Assembly: GCA_037178975.1 (NCBI GenBank)
Contig: JASJZH010000003.1
Coordinates: 9,486,001 to 9,550,000, forward strand
Direction of reading: 5' to 3'
DNA: 64,000 bases
Origin: Oscheius tipulae
Taxonomy: Eukaryota > Nematoda > Chromadorea > Rhabditida > Rhabditidae
Each line of letters begins with the position of its first letter. Within the stretch, counting starts at the first letter, position 1. Below the pieces are notes generated by a model. That model worked only from the letters and a program-made list of their open reading frames with translations. It did no database searches and had not been told where the DNA came from. Below are positions 45,576-59,500 of this stretch, piece after piece. The translations under genes were made by a program, and so were the position numbers.

Positions 45576-47947
45576 CTACTTTTTGACTTTGGCGATTTTG
45601 GCCTTCGTCTTATCACGACCTGCGGACTTCTTCGAGTCGGCGTCACTGAAGACGATTGTAGGCGAGGTGAATCTGCAAATTTAGGTTCAAAATTACATTA
45701 AGGCGAGCTCAGCATCCTTGTTTGTCTACTCACGAATCATCGGAAAATACCATCATAAGATTGTTCTCATCATTATCTTGGACCAAATTCATCGGTTTTC
45801 ATTCCCCGCGCAGGTTTGAGCGCGCAATTCAAAAGGGTTAGGCCTAAGAATTGCTTTAAAATGTTGGAAATACCTGAATAGATGGGAAGCAAACTCTTCA
45901 TTGCTTCGGAGATCTTGCGGCAGCTCGCTCTCCTCCTCGGGAATTGTGGCCAAGGAGGGGGTCCAAGTTGGCAATGGGGCTGTCTGCAAAAGAACGAGCA
46001 ATTACGATAGAAAAATCTCGCCCACCTTGATTTTCTTCTCCTTTTGAAGGCAGTCTTTAAGCTGAATAATGTCGCCGACCTCGCCCGGGACACTGCCTTT
46101 GACGTAAATCACTTGCTTGTCGAGGTTCATTCGAACAATCTTAACTTTTTGTTTAGTTAAAAAGTATGGCAAGGTACCTGGAGACCACTGACTGTGGTCC
46201 ACTCGTAACCCATATGTCCGGGCATTCTCTTTCCGGGCCAGATGCGGGCATCGCCGACGCTTCCGACGGAGCCGATTCGACGATGCGACTTGGTTGTTCT
46301 GGAAACCAGATGGATGTATTATCCCAACAAGTATGGCGTACGGGACAAATGGGCACCCGGGAAAGACTGGAAGCTATGCCTTCCCCAGACCAACATTTAT
46401 GTGTTAGACCGCCGAGCGGATTTGAACCCGGACCGCTCGAGCCAAAACGCATAATAGCTCATTTCCAACGGCAGTGAGCCCCGTCACGAATCTGGCCCAA
46501 AAACCTATATTTCGCTATTTTAGCCATTTTAGAGGCGTTTTTTTCTCTATTATGATCGAATTCAGAGCCCTAGAAACTGATAAATGCGCTGGAAATTTGT
46601 CTAAAGAGCTTGGCTGAGTACAATTATCATCTTTCAACCTTTTTCAACGTGTTCCTCCCACTTTTTTCGTTAAATTTGCTGTCAAGTAGATTTTTTTCCG
46701 ATCCTGAGTTCAATGGAAAAAACAACGAAAAAGTGACCGCAAATAGACTAAAATAGCGAATATTCGAACAGCTCGCGCCGAATTTTGAAAATGCATGAGG
46801 GGAGCCCTTTGATGGGAAGAGCCACAGTCGTTTAGGCTGCCTGTTGTAAATGGACTATAACACTGCCCCAATCCGGTGCGGTGACGTAGGGATACACAGA
46901 GATGACAGCTCTTTAAAAGAATAGATAAACCAAAGACTACCTTCTGGACGGCTGTCCGCGCATTCCCCATCTGTGCATGCCTCCCTGGAAGCCCCAGTCG
47001 ATCGACTTTCCGGATACTGTGATGTACTGTCCGACGGTGAAGTGTCGGACATCTAAAGAAGTTCCAGACGGCGGGAGGGCGTCTTCTGTCACCTAAACTT
47101 GAACACTTAGTCCATGATTAGTGGAAGATAGCTAACCAAAAACGAGCCCAGGTGCTTTTTGATGGGGATATTGGCCCGAATGAATTGGTTCCTGTAGACG
47201 GGCGTATAGCGATAGGGCTCATCGTTCACGGCTCCCACGGTGACCTTGTGCATGGGTCCATCTCTATTGAAAGCCTTCCTCTTGCCCACAATGCTCTTCC
47301 GGTACCATTCCTCCGGCGTCGTGACACTGACAATGTGATTCTGGAAGTCCGAGTTACCGCAAAAAAAGAAAAGGATACCGAACCTCTGAGACTTCGAGAA
47401 GTGTGCAGAGTACTCGCTCCCCGGTGACTGTCCACTGCGGGAGCATGCCAATTTTTCGTGCCAGGAGACCGACTCTTCGTGTATTCGCCTCCAAATCGGC
47501 CAACTTAGCTTCGGGAAGAGTCGTGGCCGTGGCTTCGAGTTGCGCGGCCACATTCTGTCGTTCCAACTTGAGCACCTCGTCCAAAAGGCTTCTGAAAATG
47601 ATTTATGGGGTTTCTAGCAAAAATTTGTGTAATTTAAAGGCAGTTTTCACGATAAGTTTGACGTAAAAAGGCTTGCAAGATCGTTTAGTCACATTCAGAG
47701 TCAGAAAGTGCCAAGAAAGCATGTCTACCTATTGTCTTCGCTGAACATTTGATGATTCTTGGCATATTTCGGCGGGTTCCATGGAGCCGGAGTCAAAGTA
47801 CGTCGTCTACCTGCAAATAGTTGACGTTAAAATTAATTAGAAGCCTGTACCCCTAGATTGTAGCAGTGTGGAAGGAGCGGCGAAGAGAAGAAGTTGTGTA
47901 GACTCGGCTCCAGGAGCCAGAAAGGTGGAGACGGCTATTCGTAGCAT
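45576..47947 (-). CDS. mrpl-3: Mitochondrial ribosomal protein L3 (uL3m)
   Basis: uL3m is a core protein of the mitochondrial large ribosomal subunit. Exons: 47947-47851, 47810-47729, 47591-47384, 47340-47137, 47093-46941, 46298-46178, 46139-46026, 45983-45874, then about 45774-45735 and 45674-45576. The start [17 protein letters not shown] is presequence-like. The L3 signature is clear: [54 protein letters not shown] and [16 protein letters not shown]. The C-terminus is the weak point. After [23 protein letters not shown] cannot find an in-phase junction to the next stretch ([19 protein letters not shown]), which does join in phase to a lysine-rich end ([12 protein letters not shown]). The last two exons may belong to the gene or to an alternative end. 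An acceptor CTCTTCTAG immediately precedes the start. Confidence 0.88.
46410..46485 (-). repeat. tRNA-derived SINE-like element in MRPL3 intron
   Basis: On the minus strand GGGGCTCACTGCC is followed by GGTCCGGGTTCAAATCC (B box) and then CGCTCGGCGG. It lies directly beside the family-2 repeat copy at 46488-46865. Confidence 0.5.
46488..46865. repeat. Dispersed intronic repeat, family 2, copy 2
   Basis: Shares ordered blocks with the F-box intron copy (21945-22325) and a partial copy in PLXDC (16395-16545), including ATTTTAGAGGCGTTTTTTT, GCTCGCGCCGAATTT and CAGTCGTTTAGG. It lies in MRPL3 intron 46299-46940. Confidence 0.65.
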
Positions 47948-48316
47948 CCTAGAAGAGTTCGCATGAATGAAAGTATGTAAAAAGTAGAGAGAATGGACGA
48001 TGAAGAGGAAAAATGTGGAATGGGGCGCGTTTATAGCTAGGCACGAGATTCTTTAACATTAAAGTTATTGCTAGGCCACCCACATTTACTCTGATACTTT
48101 TTCCTTTAACTTTAACAGTAAAATGAGCAAAAATAAGTTGAGGAAAGACAGAAATAAGAGAAATTATAGAAGTACAGGAATCAAAAATCTTGAGGATTTG
48201 AAATCTCGCCTGGTCCCCGCCAAAACAATCTGATGACAAAAAGCGCGATAAGTACAATTCTAGAACAAATTTTTATTTTGTCCCGTTTTCTTTCAATATT
48301 TGACCCGTCTTCATGT
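47948..48316. other. ELMOD/MRPL3 intergenic region
   Basis: 369 bp with no gene seen. It separates two minus-strand genes. Confidence 0.5.
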
Positions 48317-49697
48317 CTACACAACTGTCTTCATCAGTCGACGAGGATCTGATCTCAGCAGCGCGTTGATTTCTGAACACGACTGGTTAGAATGGTCCGA
48401 GGAAGATAGAATACCATTCAAAACAGTTTGAGTATCGGTGATGGAGCAGTTTCTTTCCTTCCAGATGGACACAAATCGGCTCATGGCACAGAGGAAGATC
48501 TTGTTGACCACAGAGAGGTAACTGCCATTGACGTTGGCCAGACTAAAACTGTCTCTATCTCTTCCTCTGTCTCTGTCTATCACCTATTCAATTCTTCACT
48601 AAGCATCCGGTCCAGCAGCAATGCCGAAATATTCAGACCGACTACTGCCAGAGGAAAGTCCTGAAAGACAGAATTCCCCGTTCAATAAAGGAATTCATAC
48701 ATGGGGTTCAGCCCTCGATAGCCTGACCATCTCCTTCAATCTGTCCTCATGGACATTCTGGACGAAACAGTAGAGCTGCAGCAACCCAAAGACTCCAACC
48801 CCGCGAAAATCTGTCATGGGATTCGTGCCCTGGAAGCCGACAATCTGCCAATGACTGCCGATTGTGGGACATTCGTCGGCCAGGCTACTGTCATCGAGGG
48901 CATGACTGGCTGTCAGTTTGTAGAAGGAGAGGAGCATTGGCCAATGAACGGGAGTTGCACTGGAGTAGGGCTTTTTGGTCATGGCAATTAGTAGAATCCT
49001 CTCGTCGGCGAGCTGCTCGGAGTTGAGTTTTTCTGTTGGACGGCAGATGCAGCGGCGCATGAAGCTGTTCATGGAGGACACTTGGAGTGGGAGGGAGGAC
49101 TTGACCAGGGATTTCTCATGATCGTAGTCGGCGGAGAGTAGTCGGGCTACCAGAGGGTCTTCCGGGACTTTGGGTTCGGTCCAGGAGGTGGGTTCTGAAC
49201 ATAATAGGTCGAGAGACAGAGAGACACAGGCAAAGACACGGTGAAATAGCGACAGAGAGAGTCAACCTTTTCCAGTTTTTTCCCTTATATTTTGTGAAAA
49301 TTTTAGCTCTACACCGGCCCAATAAACAGCATTCTGAGAAAATCACATATCATTCTGAGAAGGGGCTTTGCCCTGGAAACTATCCCATCATCTTTTTCAT
49401 TGAAAGAGCTTCAAAATGAGACCGAATCTTCCACTTTTAGAATGTGGCAGTAGGGGGAGAGAGGCAATGGTAGAGAGACAGAGACTGACCGGAAATCACA
49501 GTAGGTTGAAAAGAGATCACATCCCCACCATCCAGACTCTCTCTGGACATGTTAATCCTTACAGGTGTACCCTCCCGAAATCGTAGTTCAATCTAAAACC
49601 CGTTACGGTACCCCATGATATAAAAACTGACCTCGCTCCATTCCTCGAGAACCTTCTCCCGCTCTTCTCGCCATTTGCGCTCCTTGTCCAGATCCAT
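48317..49697 (-). CDS. ELMO domain-containing protein (ELMOD3-like)
   Basis: ELMOD proteins are GTPase-activating proteins for ARF/ARL GTPases. Five exons, 49697-49632, 49592-49489, 49194-48701, 48660-48584 and 48542-48317, join in phase. A charged start (MDLDKERKWREEREKVLEEW) leads to the ELMO domain: NSEQLADERILLIAM, PTIGSHWQIVGFQGTNPMTDFRGVGVFGLLQL, then DFPLAVVGLNISALLLDRM and VVNKIFLCAMSRFVSIW. The catalytic-arginine motif of the family lies in the FQG-x-(N/D)-P-x-T-D-(F/L)-RG stretch, with the arginine present. The layout with PFxLxxVNI then a helix resembles ELMOD3 more than ELMOD1/2. No homology search could be done, so subfamily is tentative. Confidence 0.85.
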
Positions 49698-50507
49698 ATA
49701 ATTGAGAGAAGCGACCGAAAATTAGCAGAGTATGTGTCCTGGAAACTGAGAAGAGACGCCGTCTCCGGGGCAACGCTGTAGTACACGGGGAGGAAAACGG
49801 GGGGTAGGGGAAAAGGATGGCTATGATTTGATTTGTGAAGGGTGGGAGAAAGAGAGCGGAAAGGCATATATTGTTGACCGCCATTGATTGCACAAACTCG
49901 AAAAAAAACATGATCCATGGGAGTGTTCCAATTAGACTGTCTCTCTGTTCCTCTGTCTCTCAGTCTTCATGTCTCTGTCTCTCTGCCTTTCTCTGTCTTA
50001 TCTTCTTCCGACTCAAGTTTCAGACAAAAAGTCTGAACACAGGGGTCACCTGGCCCTCCCGGATCCATAGCACAGCTGTTGAGTGTGACCCGAAGACGAC
50101 ATTACTGCGTTCCTTCCTAGCTCCCGGTTGATTCAAGTCAAAAAGTCTTGGCACTATTCTTTTGACTCTTTCTAGATTCTGGAGGTAGCAGTGCCATTTC
50201 TAAACAGTACCGTAACCCTTCGAACAATTCTACTATCCTTTTGTGTTGAAAGGCAATATTTCGATAGAACTTTTCATTTCTCTGGACACAGACTTGTCTG
50301 GAAGATATTCCAAGAGAGGAGCCTGTACGATTGATCTCTGTTGTCCTGCCAACTCCCACAAAGATTCATTCTCTTCCAAATGACGAGACAGTTGTAACAT
50401 TGTTGTCTCTACTGGACACCGGCTGGTGAAAAGGGAGCCCACCACAGCTGTACTAGACCCCTTTTACAATCTTTACCCCTGCTAATCCTGTGATCTTTTC
50501 AGCTGGG
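49698..50507. other. Divergent ELMOD/RhoGEF intergenic region with an unassigned minus ORF
   Basis: Between the two start codons lies a minus-strand open frame (50445-50233, possible start at 50400) reading MLQLSRHLEENESLWELAGQQ and on to EILPFNTKG. It looks protein-like but matches nothing I know. It could be an upstream exon of the ELMOD gene or chance. A GTCTCTCTG tract is at 49940-50000. Confidence 0.3.
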
Positions 50508-53500
50508 ATGTCAACGCGGCATTCACTCAATCCAGACGATGCGGACGATTCGGATTCGTCCAGCTCGTCTTGCTCACCGGCTCCGATTAGAATTCCGCGG
50601 AGGTCGGCCACGGTTTCTCCGAGTACAAGGAATTCTTTCAAGGGTAGGCCGGCAAGGTGAGTCTCTATCTCTCTATCTCTCTCACTTTCTTTTTCCAGAA
50701 GAAGATCCGATTTCAATCTCCACCTCGAGCAACAGCATGAGCGGAAACAGAGAAGTATCAGAGCCAGTAGAGAACGTAGTGAGGGTCGAAAACGATTGCG
50801 GAAGACCAACAGTGAGCCAAATGTCGAGTCTCAAGGAGTGGTAGCTATTATTTTCTCAACTAATCCTTCATATCTTCAGCTGGACCTCAACGCGTTGCGT
50901 CAGCTCCTCGCCCAATTGCCAAACTTGGCCGCAGCTGCTGTGGATACCCAGCTTGAGGCTGAAACTGATTCAGGAGGAGAGGACATGATGAATACGGAAA
51001 GTGAGGAGCTGAGGGATGCAGCCAAGTCCATACAGTGCCTTCAAAGGGTCTTGAAGCTGCCCAATCAGAATTCTTCGGATCGCGGAGGTTCTGCTTCTCT
51101 GCATCCCTATCATTGCCACCATTTTCAGTATTCTCCGACGCAGACGATGCCTCCCTAACTTCTGGCCAAGACAGTGGTCGAGTCTCAGGCATCTCTACCC
51201 GATTCGGCCATCCTCGCGGGGTCATGCAGTTCCTTCCCTCCATCAGACAGGAGCATTTTCTGGCTCCATCCGACAGTTCTTATCGCAGTCGAAGAAGTTC
51301 CCTCTCAAGGAAAACTTCGGTCCCTGAGGGCTATCTTTCCTTCCCGGAGACTGTAGAGGAAAAGAGTCCTCGGCTAAGACGACGGGGAGTTGTGGATGAG
51401 CTCTACGCTTCCAATACGGTTCTGGACCGGAAAGGGTCCGAGAGTATCGCCGGAGTCAGTCGCTTCTCCAAGCTGCTGAAGAGTTTCCGCTCGAGACCAA
51501 CTTCTCCAGACCAGGGACCAACTATCTCTTGGTCTCCCTACACACTGTGTGCAGAGGCAGACGGAGTGGAGAGAGCCATGGACAGTTCTCTTCTGGAAGC
51601 GGACATAATGCTCTGGAAGAAGAGATCGAGAGCTTCGCTCAGGAAACATGACAGTGCCAGAAATCTTGCAGCAAAGGAACTGTACGATACGGAAAAGTCC
51701 TTCGTGGAGGGACTGGAATTCCTGGTCACAAAGTACATGAGACCATTGAGGGCTCCTCTGGAATGCACTTTAATCGAAGCTGGTCTGGTGGACAAGATAT
51801 TCTACCGGATTCCGGAGATATTGGCTCATCATCAGGTAGAGCAAACAGAGAGACATTCGCTTAATCTTATTGTTGGTTTCTATTATTTACGGGTGTGTCT
51901 AGCTCAAATTACTCATTTTTTTTTTTCGTAAGAATGGAGGTCAGTTTCATGATCAGCGCTCTCGAAAATCCTCAGAAAATGAAAAACAAAAAGATTTGTT
52001 TGAGCTGGGATCGAACCAACAACTCTCTGTGACGTTTGAACTCCAAGCGAATGCGTTAGCCACTAGCCCACGGCAAACCGCGGGCCCGTACCGCGTCGGA
52101 AAAATCCGCGCATGCATAATTGAACGGTTAAGACTCTCGTGTAGTAATCTGGAGACCTGGGTTCGATCCCGGCTGGAGGAAATTTTTTTGCATTTTACGT
52201 TTCCTTATGTTTTCGATGGCGCTAAACTCGTCATGGAGTTATTTTCCATGAAAAGTATAAATTGTTTCTCGTTTTTTTAATCTACTTTCCTAGCACTCAT
52301 TATCCGTTTGCTAACGAGCGGGACAGCTAATAGCCTACCTAAGAGGGGGAAGGAAGGGCAATTGATCCGGCAATAAACAGACCAGATGGTCTTTTCCAAC
52401 ACAGACACCCTCCCCCAGTCACATAGACACACTGGCACCTGGCACAGTCCACTCGCACTATCCTTCTGTTCCTCTCACAAGCCACTCGCACTTACTAACC
52501 CAAATTAATCTCACAATCTCACTCGCACTCATTCCATCTCAATTTCAGGTCCTTTTTGCCGCTCTGAGTGCCCGGATTGAGGCATGGCATAAGGATTCGG
52601 CCGTGGGCGATATCCTCTTGGGACATTTTTCCAAACCATCAGTGTTGGAAAACTACCAGGCCTTTGTGGACAATTTCAAGTACGCGAAGCAGGCGATAGC
52701 CCAGGCTAGAAGCAAGCCCTCGTTTGAAAAGTACTATACGGTAGGCGTCTCTGTCTATGTTCTATGTTCCTTTCCGATGTTCAGAAACCGAGATTATTTA
52801 TTGTTTCCAGAGATGCTGTCGCGATCACCGGAATAAGCTCGACCTCGACTCTCTTCTGATCTCCCCAATCCAGAGGATTCCCCGTTACGAGCTGATGGTC
52901 AAGCAGCTCCTAAAGCACACTCCGGCCGAACACTATGACCACGAATGTCTCTTGAGAGCCCAGAGACACATCCACAGTCTAGCTCTGGGTATCAACCAGC
53001 ACAAGGAGGCTACAGAGCAACAAGAACAAAGACTACGAGAGATCGAAGCTATTGTGGATGGATTGGATGACGTGGGACAAGATTTTCTCCCTAGGAACGG
53101 TTCTTTCAGTTGGTTTCCACGGGAAGAAATCTCCTTCGATACGACATGGTCGCGATGAAGGGACGAGAGGGCAAGAAGCAGCGTTGTGTCTTCATGCTGA
53201 GTGACCAGCTGATTCTGACGAGCGTGAAGAGAAAAGTTCCGGCGAGGAATGGGAGAATGATGTGAGTTTTGGTAAAAGAATCACTGTCACTGTCATTGTC
53301 ATTATCACTCTCTCAAAACTCTGCTGTACTTTCAGTACCCAATCACCCGACTTCCTAGACACCAATCGGTTCAAGCTACTTATAAAGATCTCTTTGGACG
53401 ACGTAGAAATAGGCAAAGGTAGCCAATTTCCAAACGATCTCAAAAATATCCATTCAGACACCCTGAGCCAGTTGCGCGAGGCTGAAAACGCTATCGAGGC

Positions 53501-56500
53501 TGCTAAAGAAGACGAAAAGGTCATCAAGAAGATCATCGAGCTGTCCAATCTGCTTCGGGCCAACAAGGAGGTACAGTTTTTATTAAACTACATTCTGGGG
53601 GCTGCGCAGAACCCGGCTGGAGAAATACCCGAAACGGTGACATTTTGGAACCTGCCACAGCAGTTGACTGCGCCGTGAGAATCGGAGAATGAGAGACCGC
53701 CTAAAAATTGGTATCCTCGTGTTAGAAAATTGGCTACCTTGTCGCAAATATTGAATGTAACAGGGGGTGGCGACGTCCGAAGTGAAGAGAGTCCACCCGG
53801 CCGAGGTGGTCGTGATCAGACCGCCGATCACGCCAAAGGCTATGCAGAACATGTTGATTGCGAGAGTGAGTCGAGGTGTGTAGTAGAAGATACTAAAGAG
53901 CCGTTCGATGTAAGAGACAGAGAGACAAAGAGACAGAGAAATAGGGAGACAGAGAGATAGATGAGCAGAGACAGAAAGAGGAGATAGAGAGTCAGAGAGA
54001 CGATAAGACAGAGAGACTGAGAGACAGTAAGATACCCACTCTCTCCAGCTAGCTCTATCCTCATCCGGACTATCCGCAGAGATCTCTCCCTTTACTATTC
54101 TGTCCTCCCTCTTTAGTTTCGAGGCAAAAATGAAGAGGTAGAACATTGAAGGGAAGATCAGACACATCAGGGACATGATAGACGAGCCGATCTGGAAGTT
54201 GTCCGTTTCTGTACTATGTCAACAGGACTCACAAATTCAAGCACGATACCAAAACTAGGCATGCTCAGAGCGGCGAAGACGCAGGTCCAGAAGATCAGAC
54301 TCCGATTCAGGAACCGTTGCCAGCCAAATTCTAAAAACTCTATCTATGGCACACCAGTTCTTACTGTGAGAAAGCTTGAGAAGTTCCTCGACCTGCTGAG
54401 TCATGGGGGAAAGAGCGATCACGATAGTGGAAATGACGTGGATTGAGATCATTACGTTGACCTAAAAAGTCTTTTCGTGTGAGTTGGGCTTCCCACTTAC
54501 CGCCTGTTGGATCCAAACACTTTGGATGGAAGAGATGATGGAATCCCCGACCGAGTTTCCATAGACGAAGTGGGACACGGCAGAGACGGTTACGTAGAAG
54601 GTCATGATCACTAAAGGAGATGCTCAGAAAATGAAGAAATTGGTCGGTAGAATTACAGGAAATAGTTAGTTTTTAACTTTTGTAGCGACAGATATCAGTC
54701 TACACGCTCAGCAGTACTTGCTAACTTTTCTAGCCATTATCGCCCCTAGGAGACTAAAGCGACAGTTATAATCCCTGATTCTTTTGAACTGTGCTCGGTT
54801 TCTATTCCCTTCTGTCACCCTGTCCTGATCCTTCCCTCATACTTCAATATGTCTGCATGTGTCCCTCTAATCGAGCTATCATGACAGAGCAGCGCTCCCC
54901 CAGCGAAGCTATCTTCCGACTGTCTTGACTTGCAAACATTAATTGCTGTCACAAAGTAACTGTCACATTGGTAATAAAGCTGCCGACACACATGCACACA
55001 GAGACTTTTGGGCATATAGAACTAGAGCGATACCATAGTTCAACTATTACGGCTTGACTACTTAACGATTATCTTGACTCAGCAGTTCCAAATAACTCAC
55101 AGACACATCAAAGACGAAGGAATTGGTCAGTAGAATTACTGCAAAAAGTCAGATTTTACCTTTTTCAAGCCACTGGTACACGCAGTTGTGGCTTGTCTAC
55201 TTGTCAACTTTCTGGCCATTGACACCAGTTCACGCGACAAGCTGATGTGACTAGACTACTTGACCATCATCCAATAACTCACAGACGTAGCAAAGATTGA
55301 TGGACTTGGAAAAGTGAGTCGTCTTCTTCATGTCGTGATGGATAGTCGGGAAGGCTCCGTGACCACCAAAAGCAAAGACCATGGTTCCGTAGGACGACAA
55401 GAATTTGGTCATCTCGAACCCGCCATAGTCCACAGTCTTCGTGCATTCCGTGCTGTCACTGAGCATTCCAATCACAAGGAAAATCACAGCGGCTGAGCTA
55501 GAGATGGCCGAAAAGACGGCAAATTGCCAGAAGTGCATGGGGGATTTGAGCATGGTCACTGGCCAGACCAGTAGTCCGACCAGGAGGATGAGGTAGCAGA
55601 AGTTGACCTAGAGACTTGTTGCGAGGAAAAGCCGAGAATCTTACTCGAATAGCAAAGATAAAGTTGAGCAGAATTGCGGCATTTTTTGCCGCCAAGAGAA
55701 TAAGCACTGTAGCAAAACCGAACTGTGACAGGCAGACCATTGCGGCTACGGCTTTCCTAAAAGAATATGTCATGTATTCATTGGAGTGTCTGTCTCTCTA
55801 TCTCTCTCTCAGACTTAGCAGTTCACGCATCAGATTGTTCTGGCTACTTTTCTAACCTCATAGTGGGGCCACAGGCCCTGTAAGCCATCTCTCCATACGG
55901 TTTCCTGCATTGCTTTCTATATTTCTGCCATCGGATCTGCATCAGACACCAATTCTCAGCTAGCTTGTGAGCTGTAAAGGCTTCGATGACTCCACACAGT
56001 ATGAGAAGAATCATTCCGGGAACAATGCCAGCATTATTCACGGCGTACGGAAGAGCTATCATTCCTAAAAATGGTTTTTTTTGCAACTGGCATACAGTGG
56101 TCTACCTCCTCCCGCGAGGTCCCCGACAAGAAATACAGCTCCCAGAAGCCAGCTATAGCCTTTTTGATTGACGTTAACCGAGGTTTCTTGCTAAATTCTG
56201 TAGGTCCGAATGAATCCTCTTTGACTCACCATTTCCGCGTCCTCAACTTGGTCGGTCTTCGTCTTCATATTTTCCTGGAAATGGACAGTCGAGCTGATAT
56301 GGGTAGAACGGAAAAGAAGAATGAAATAGGTGATCTATGGGTGGGTGGTGTAAGACAGCGGCGAGAGACTAGATTCCCGATCGTTTTTCGAAAGTCACAT
56401 AACTTTTGGGAGGGGAATCAAAGATGTCAAGGAATTACAAACGGGCTATTCCACTTTTGGTGGAAACAAACAATGGTTCCAGAACCTGTGAGATAGGGGG

Positions 56501-59500
56501 TACTGTAGCTTTGAAACCGTTTAGTTTCCTAGGCAGGCAAAATCAGAAAGTTTCTGCCTCATACTCGACACTCCTAGACGTTGTGGCCCCAAATACACAA
56601 CTGACTCGGCAGTACCCACACCTAGCCGTTATGGCTTATTTCCTAGTCAAAAGTCGATTCCGATGAATTTTCTGCTTATTTCGTACTAGAAATCTAAAGT
56701 CAAGGACCAGAAAACAGTAAAATTGTCTTCCTTTCACAGAAAAATGAAGCATGTCAAGTAAAATCAACAAAAATTGGTCTGGACAAGGTCGAGCAGTTCA
56801 GCTAATGTTTTCTCGAAGTGTAAAAGATAGAGAGAGAGGCGACCTCGATTGACAGAGAGTCGGATCGTTATTTCAATCCAACAGTGTCGAATTGTTGTGA
56901 CAAGACCCCCGAAAAGGGTATGCTAGCTGGTTTTTAACCCACCCGTGACACTTCTGGGGGCTGGTTTTGGGTTTTGGCTTAACAATTGGATCAAAGAGGG
57001 GGGAAAGCAACGAAAAGCCGAGATTCTATGACGGCGGTGATTGATAATGTAGGTCCACGATACTTTCCCGAATCGAAGATGGTGACGCGAAAAAAGTGAA
57101 GAGAGAACGAAGTGTGCCTGACGCGTGCGACTGCGCGACCAGACTCTGACGTGATTTCGGAGATCACAAGCCTATGGGAAGCTGTTGGTGGGTACAGAAA
57201 GCAAGACGTCAGAAGACAAAACATCCGGTCTCTCTGTTCCTTTGACTTGCTGCCTCTCCGTCTCTCCGTCTTCCTGTCTCTCTATCTTTCTGTGCCTGTT
57301 TCTGTCTCTGTCTCAAAACCAAGCATATTTATTCCAAGACAGAGTTACAGTACCCAACTGGAGAATACGCGCCAACTGTGGTGTTTTGGAAGGCGCCACA
57401 ACAGTTGATCATTCCACTATTCATATCATTAAAGGACAGTGCGCCTCGGAAATATTGCACATAGCACGGTGCTGCTACTTCAGCCGAGGCTAGTTTCATC
57501 GCCGATGCTACGGTAGCAATTGTGCCTCCCAGAAATCCAAAGGCGACGCAGAAAATACAAGCTATCAGGACGCGTCTGTCCGAGTAGTAGATCACACTGA
57601 AATCAGTGGGTCTTACCCAGTACTGTGACTCTCTTACTCTCTCCAAGAAGATGTTTCATCATCCGGACTCTCCACACTAAGTTCTCCTTGGACTATTTTC
57701 TCTTCCCGCTTTTTGGCACTAGCACTCAGATAGAGATAGAATACAGGGGGTAGGATCATACTGGTTGTCACCATAGTTGAAGCTCCGATCTGGAAAGTTT
57801 GGGTAGGCAGAGAGATAGAGGAACAGAGAGACAGGCTAGAAGCTCACCAGATCCATAAGAGGCCCAAAGTTCGGTAGACTCAGTCCGGCAAAGACGATGG
57901 TCCAGAAAATTCCAGTCCGGACGAGGAATCGCTGCCAGCCAAAGGCTGAATTTGGTTGGATTTCTTAAAAACAGTAGCCTACTATGAGGAACTTTGAAGA
58001 AGTCCTCGAACAGTTGTGTCATTGGAGAGAAGACGATGACAATGGTGGTCAAGACATGAATGGCAATCATGCAGTTTACCTAAAGAGTATTGTGAGTCTC
58101 TCTGTCACTATGTCTCTGTCTGTCTCTCTCATTCTCTTGACTCTTTCTCCAAAAACATACCGTCTGTTGAATCCAAGGAAGTTGAATGGATGGAATGACC
58201 GTATCTCCGAGTGAATTTCCGTAGACAAAGAAGCCAGGAAGGGAGACAATAGCGTAGTAGGTGATGATCACTAAACATTCTATTCTTCTACAGAAACAAT
58301 CTCAAAACCTACAGAAGAAAGACACGAAGATTGTTCTACTGAACATGGCCGGTTTCCTCATGTCGTGTTGAATGGTAGGGAAGGCCGTGTGTCCACCGAA
58401 TGCGAATGCGAAGGTCCCGAAAGCCATGAAGAATTTCTGGGCATCGAACTCGGAATAGGTCACAGTTTGCGCGCAATCGGGGGCATCATGAAGAACTCCA
58501 GAGAGGATGAGTATAACGGCAATTGAGCTGGAGGCAGCCGAGAAGACGGCTACTTGCCTAAAATATAGCCACAGACTCGACATTTCATACGAAAAATCAT
58601 TGTGGCCTCGAGTGTGGAATTTACCAGAAGTGCATGGGCGATTTGAGCATAGTCACAGGCCAGACGACAAATCCCACTATTACAATCAGATAACAAAATG
58701 AGATCTTGACCGAGAAGAAGAAGTTGAGCAAAATGGCCGCGTTTTTGGCTGCCAGAAGAAGTAGGACACAGGCGAAGCCGAACTGTGTCATGATGAGAAT
58801 CACAGAGAGGAAGATTCTGTGATTTTTTTTTCATTGAAAACTGTCTCAAAAAGAACTAGGAACCTCATTTTTGGGCCGCAAGCCCGCATGGCCATCTCCC
58901 CGTAGGGCTTCCTACAGAATTTCCTATACTTTGGCCACCGCTGCTGCATCATTATCCACATTTGTGAGAGTTGCCAGCCAGTATAGGTGGTCACGGCGCC
59001 GCAGACCAGTAGGAGGAAAAAGCCCGGTACCAGACCTTTAAAGAACTGTCTCAGGTGTTCTTCCTCTCTGTCACTCATTCTCTCTATCTTTCTGTCTCTC
59101 AGTCTCACAGTTCCAGTCTCTCAGCTTCTCTCTTAATCTAACCTGCATTTGCCAGAGCACTAGGAAGTACTACCATCCCTCCACCGACCATGTCTCCTAG
59201 CACGAAAACTACTGCCATCATCCAATGGATTCCCTTATGATTCTCGTGGGTACCTGTCTGGATGCAAACTTTTTGAGAGCGGAAGTGAATGATTACCTTC
59301 TCTGTTATGGAAATTTTGTTGTTGGCCATATTGTAGCTGAAACGTAGATCTTTTGGTAAGAGAAAGAAAAAGACAGGATTCACAGTCGAGCATGCACAGA
59401 GAATGACAAAACGATTAAGTAGGGGAAAACTATGCAAATCGGTATGGATTACCAAGTGATAGAGAAAGGGGGAAGCCGACTGATAGGGTCATGTCAAAAG

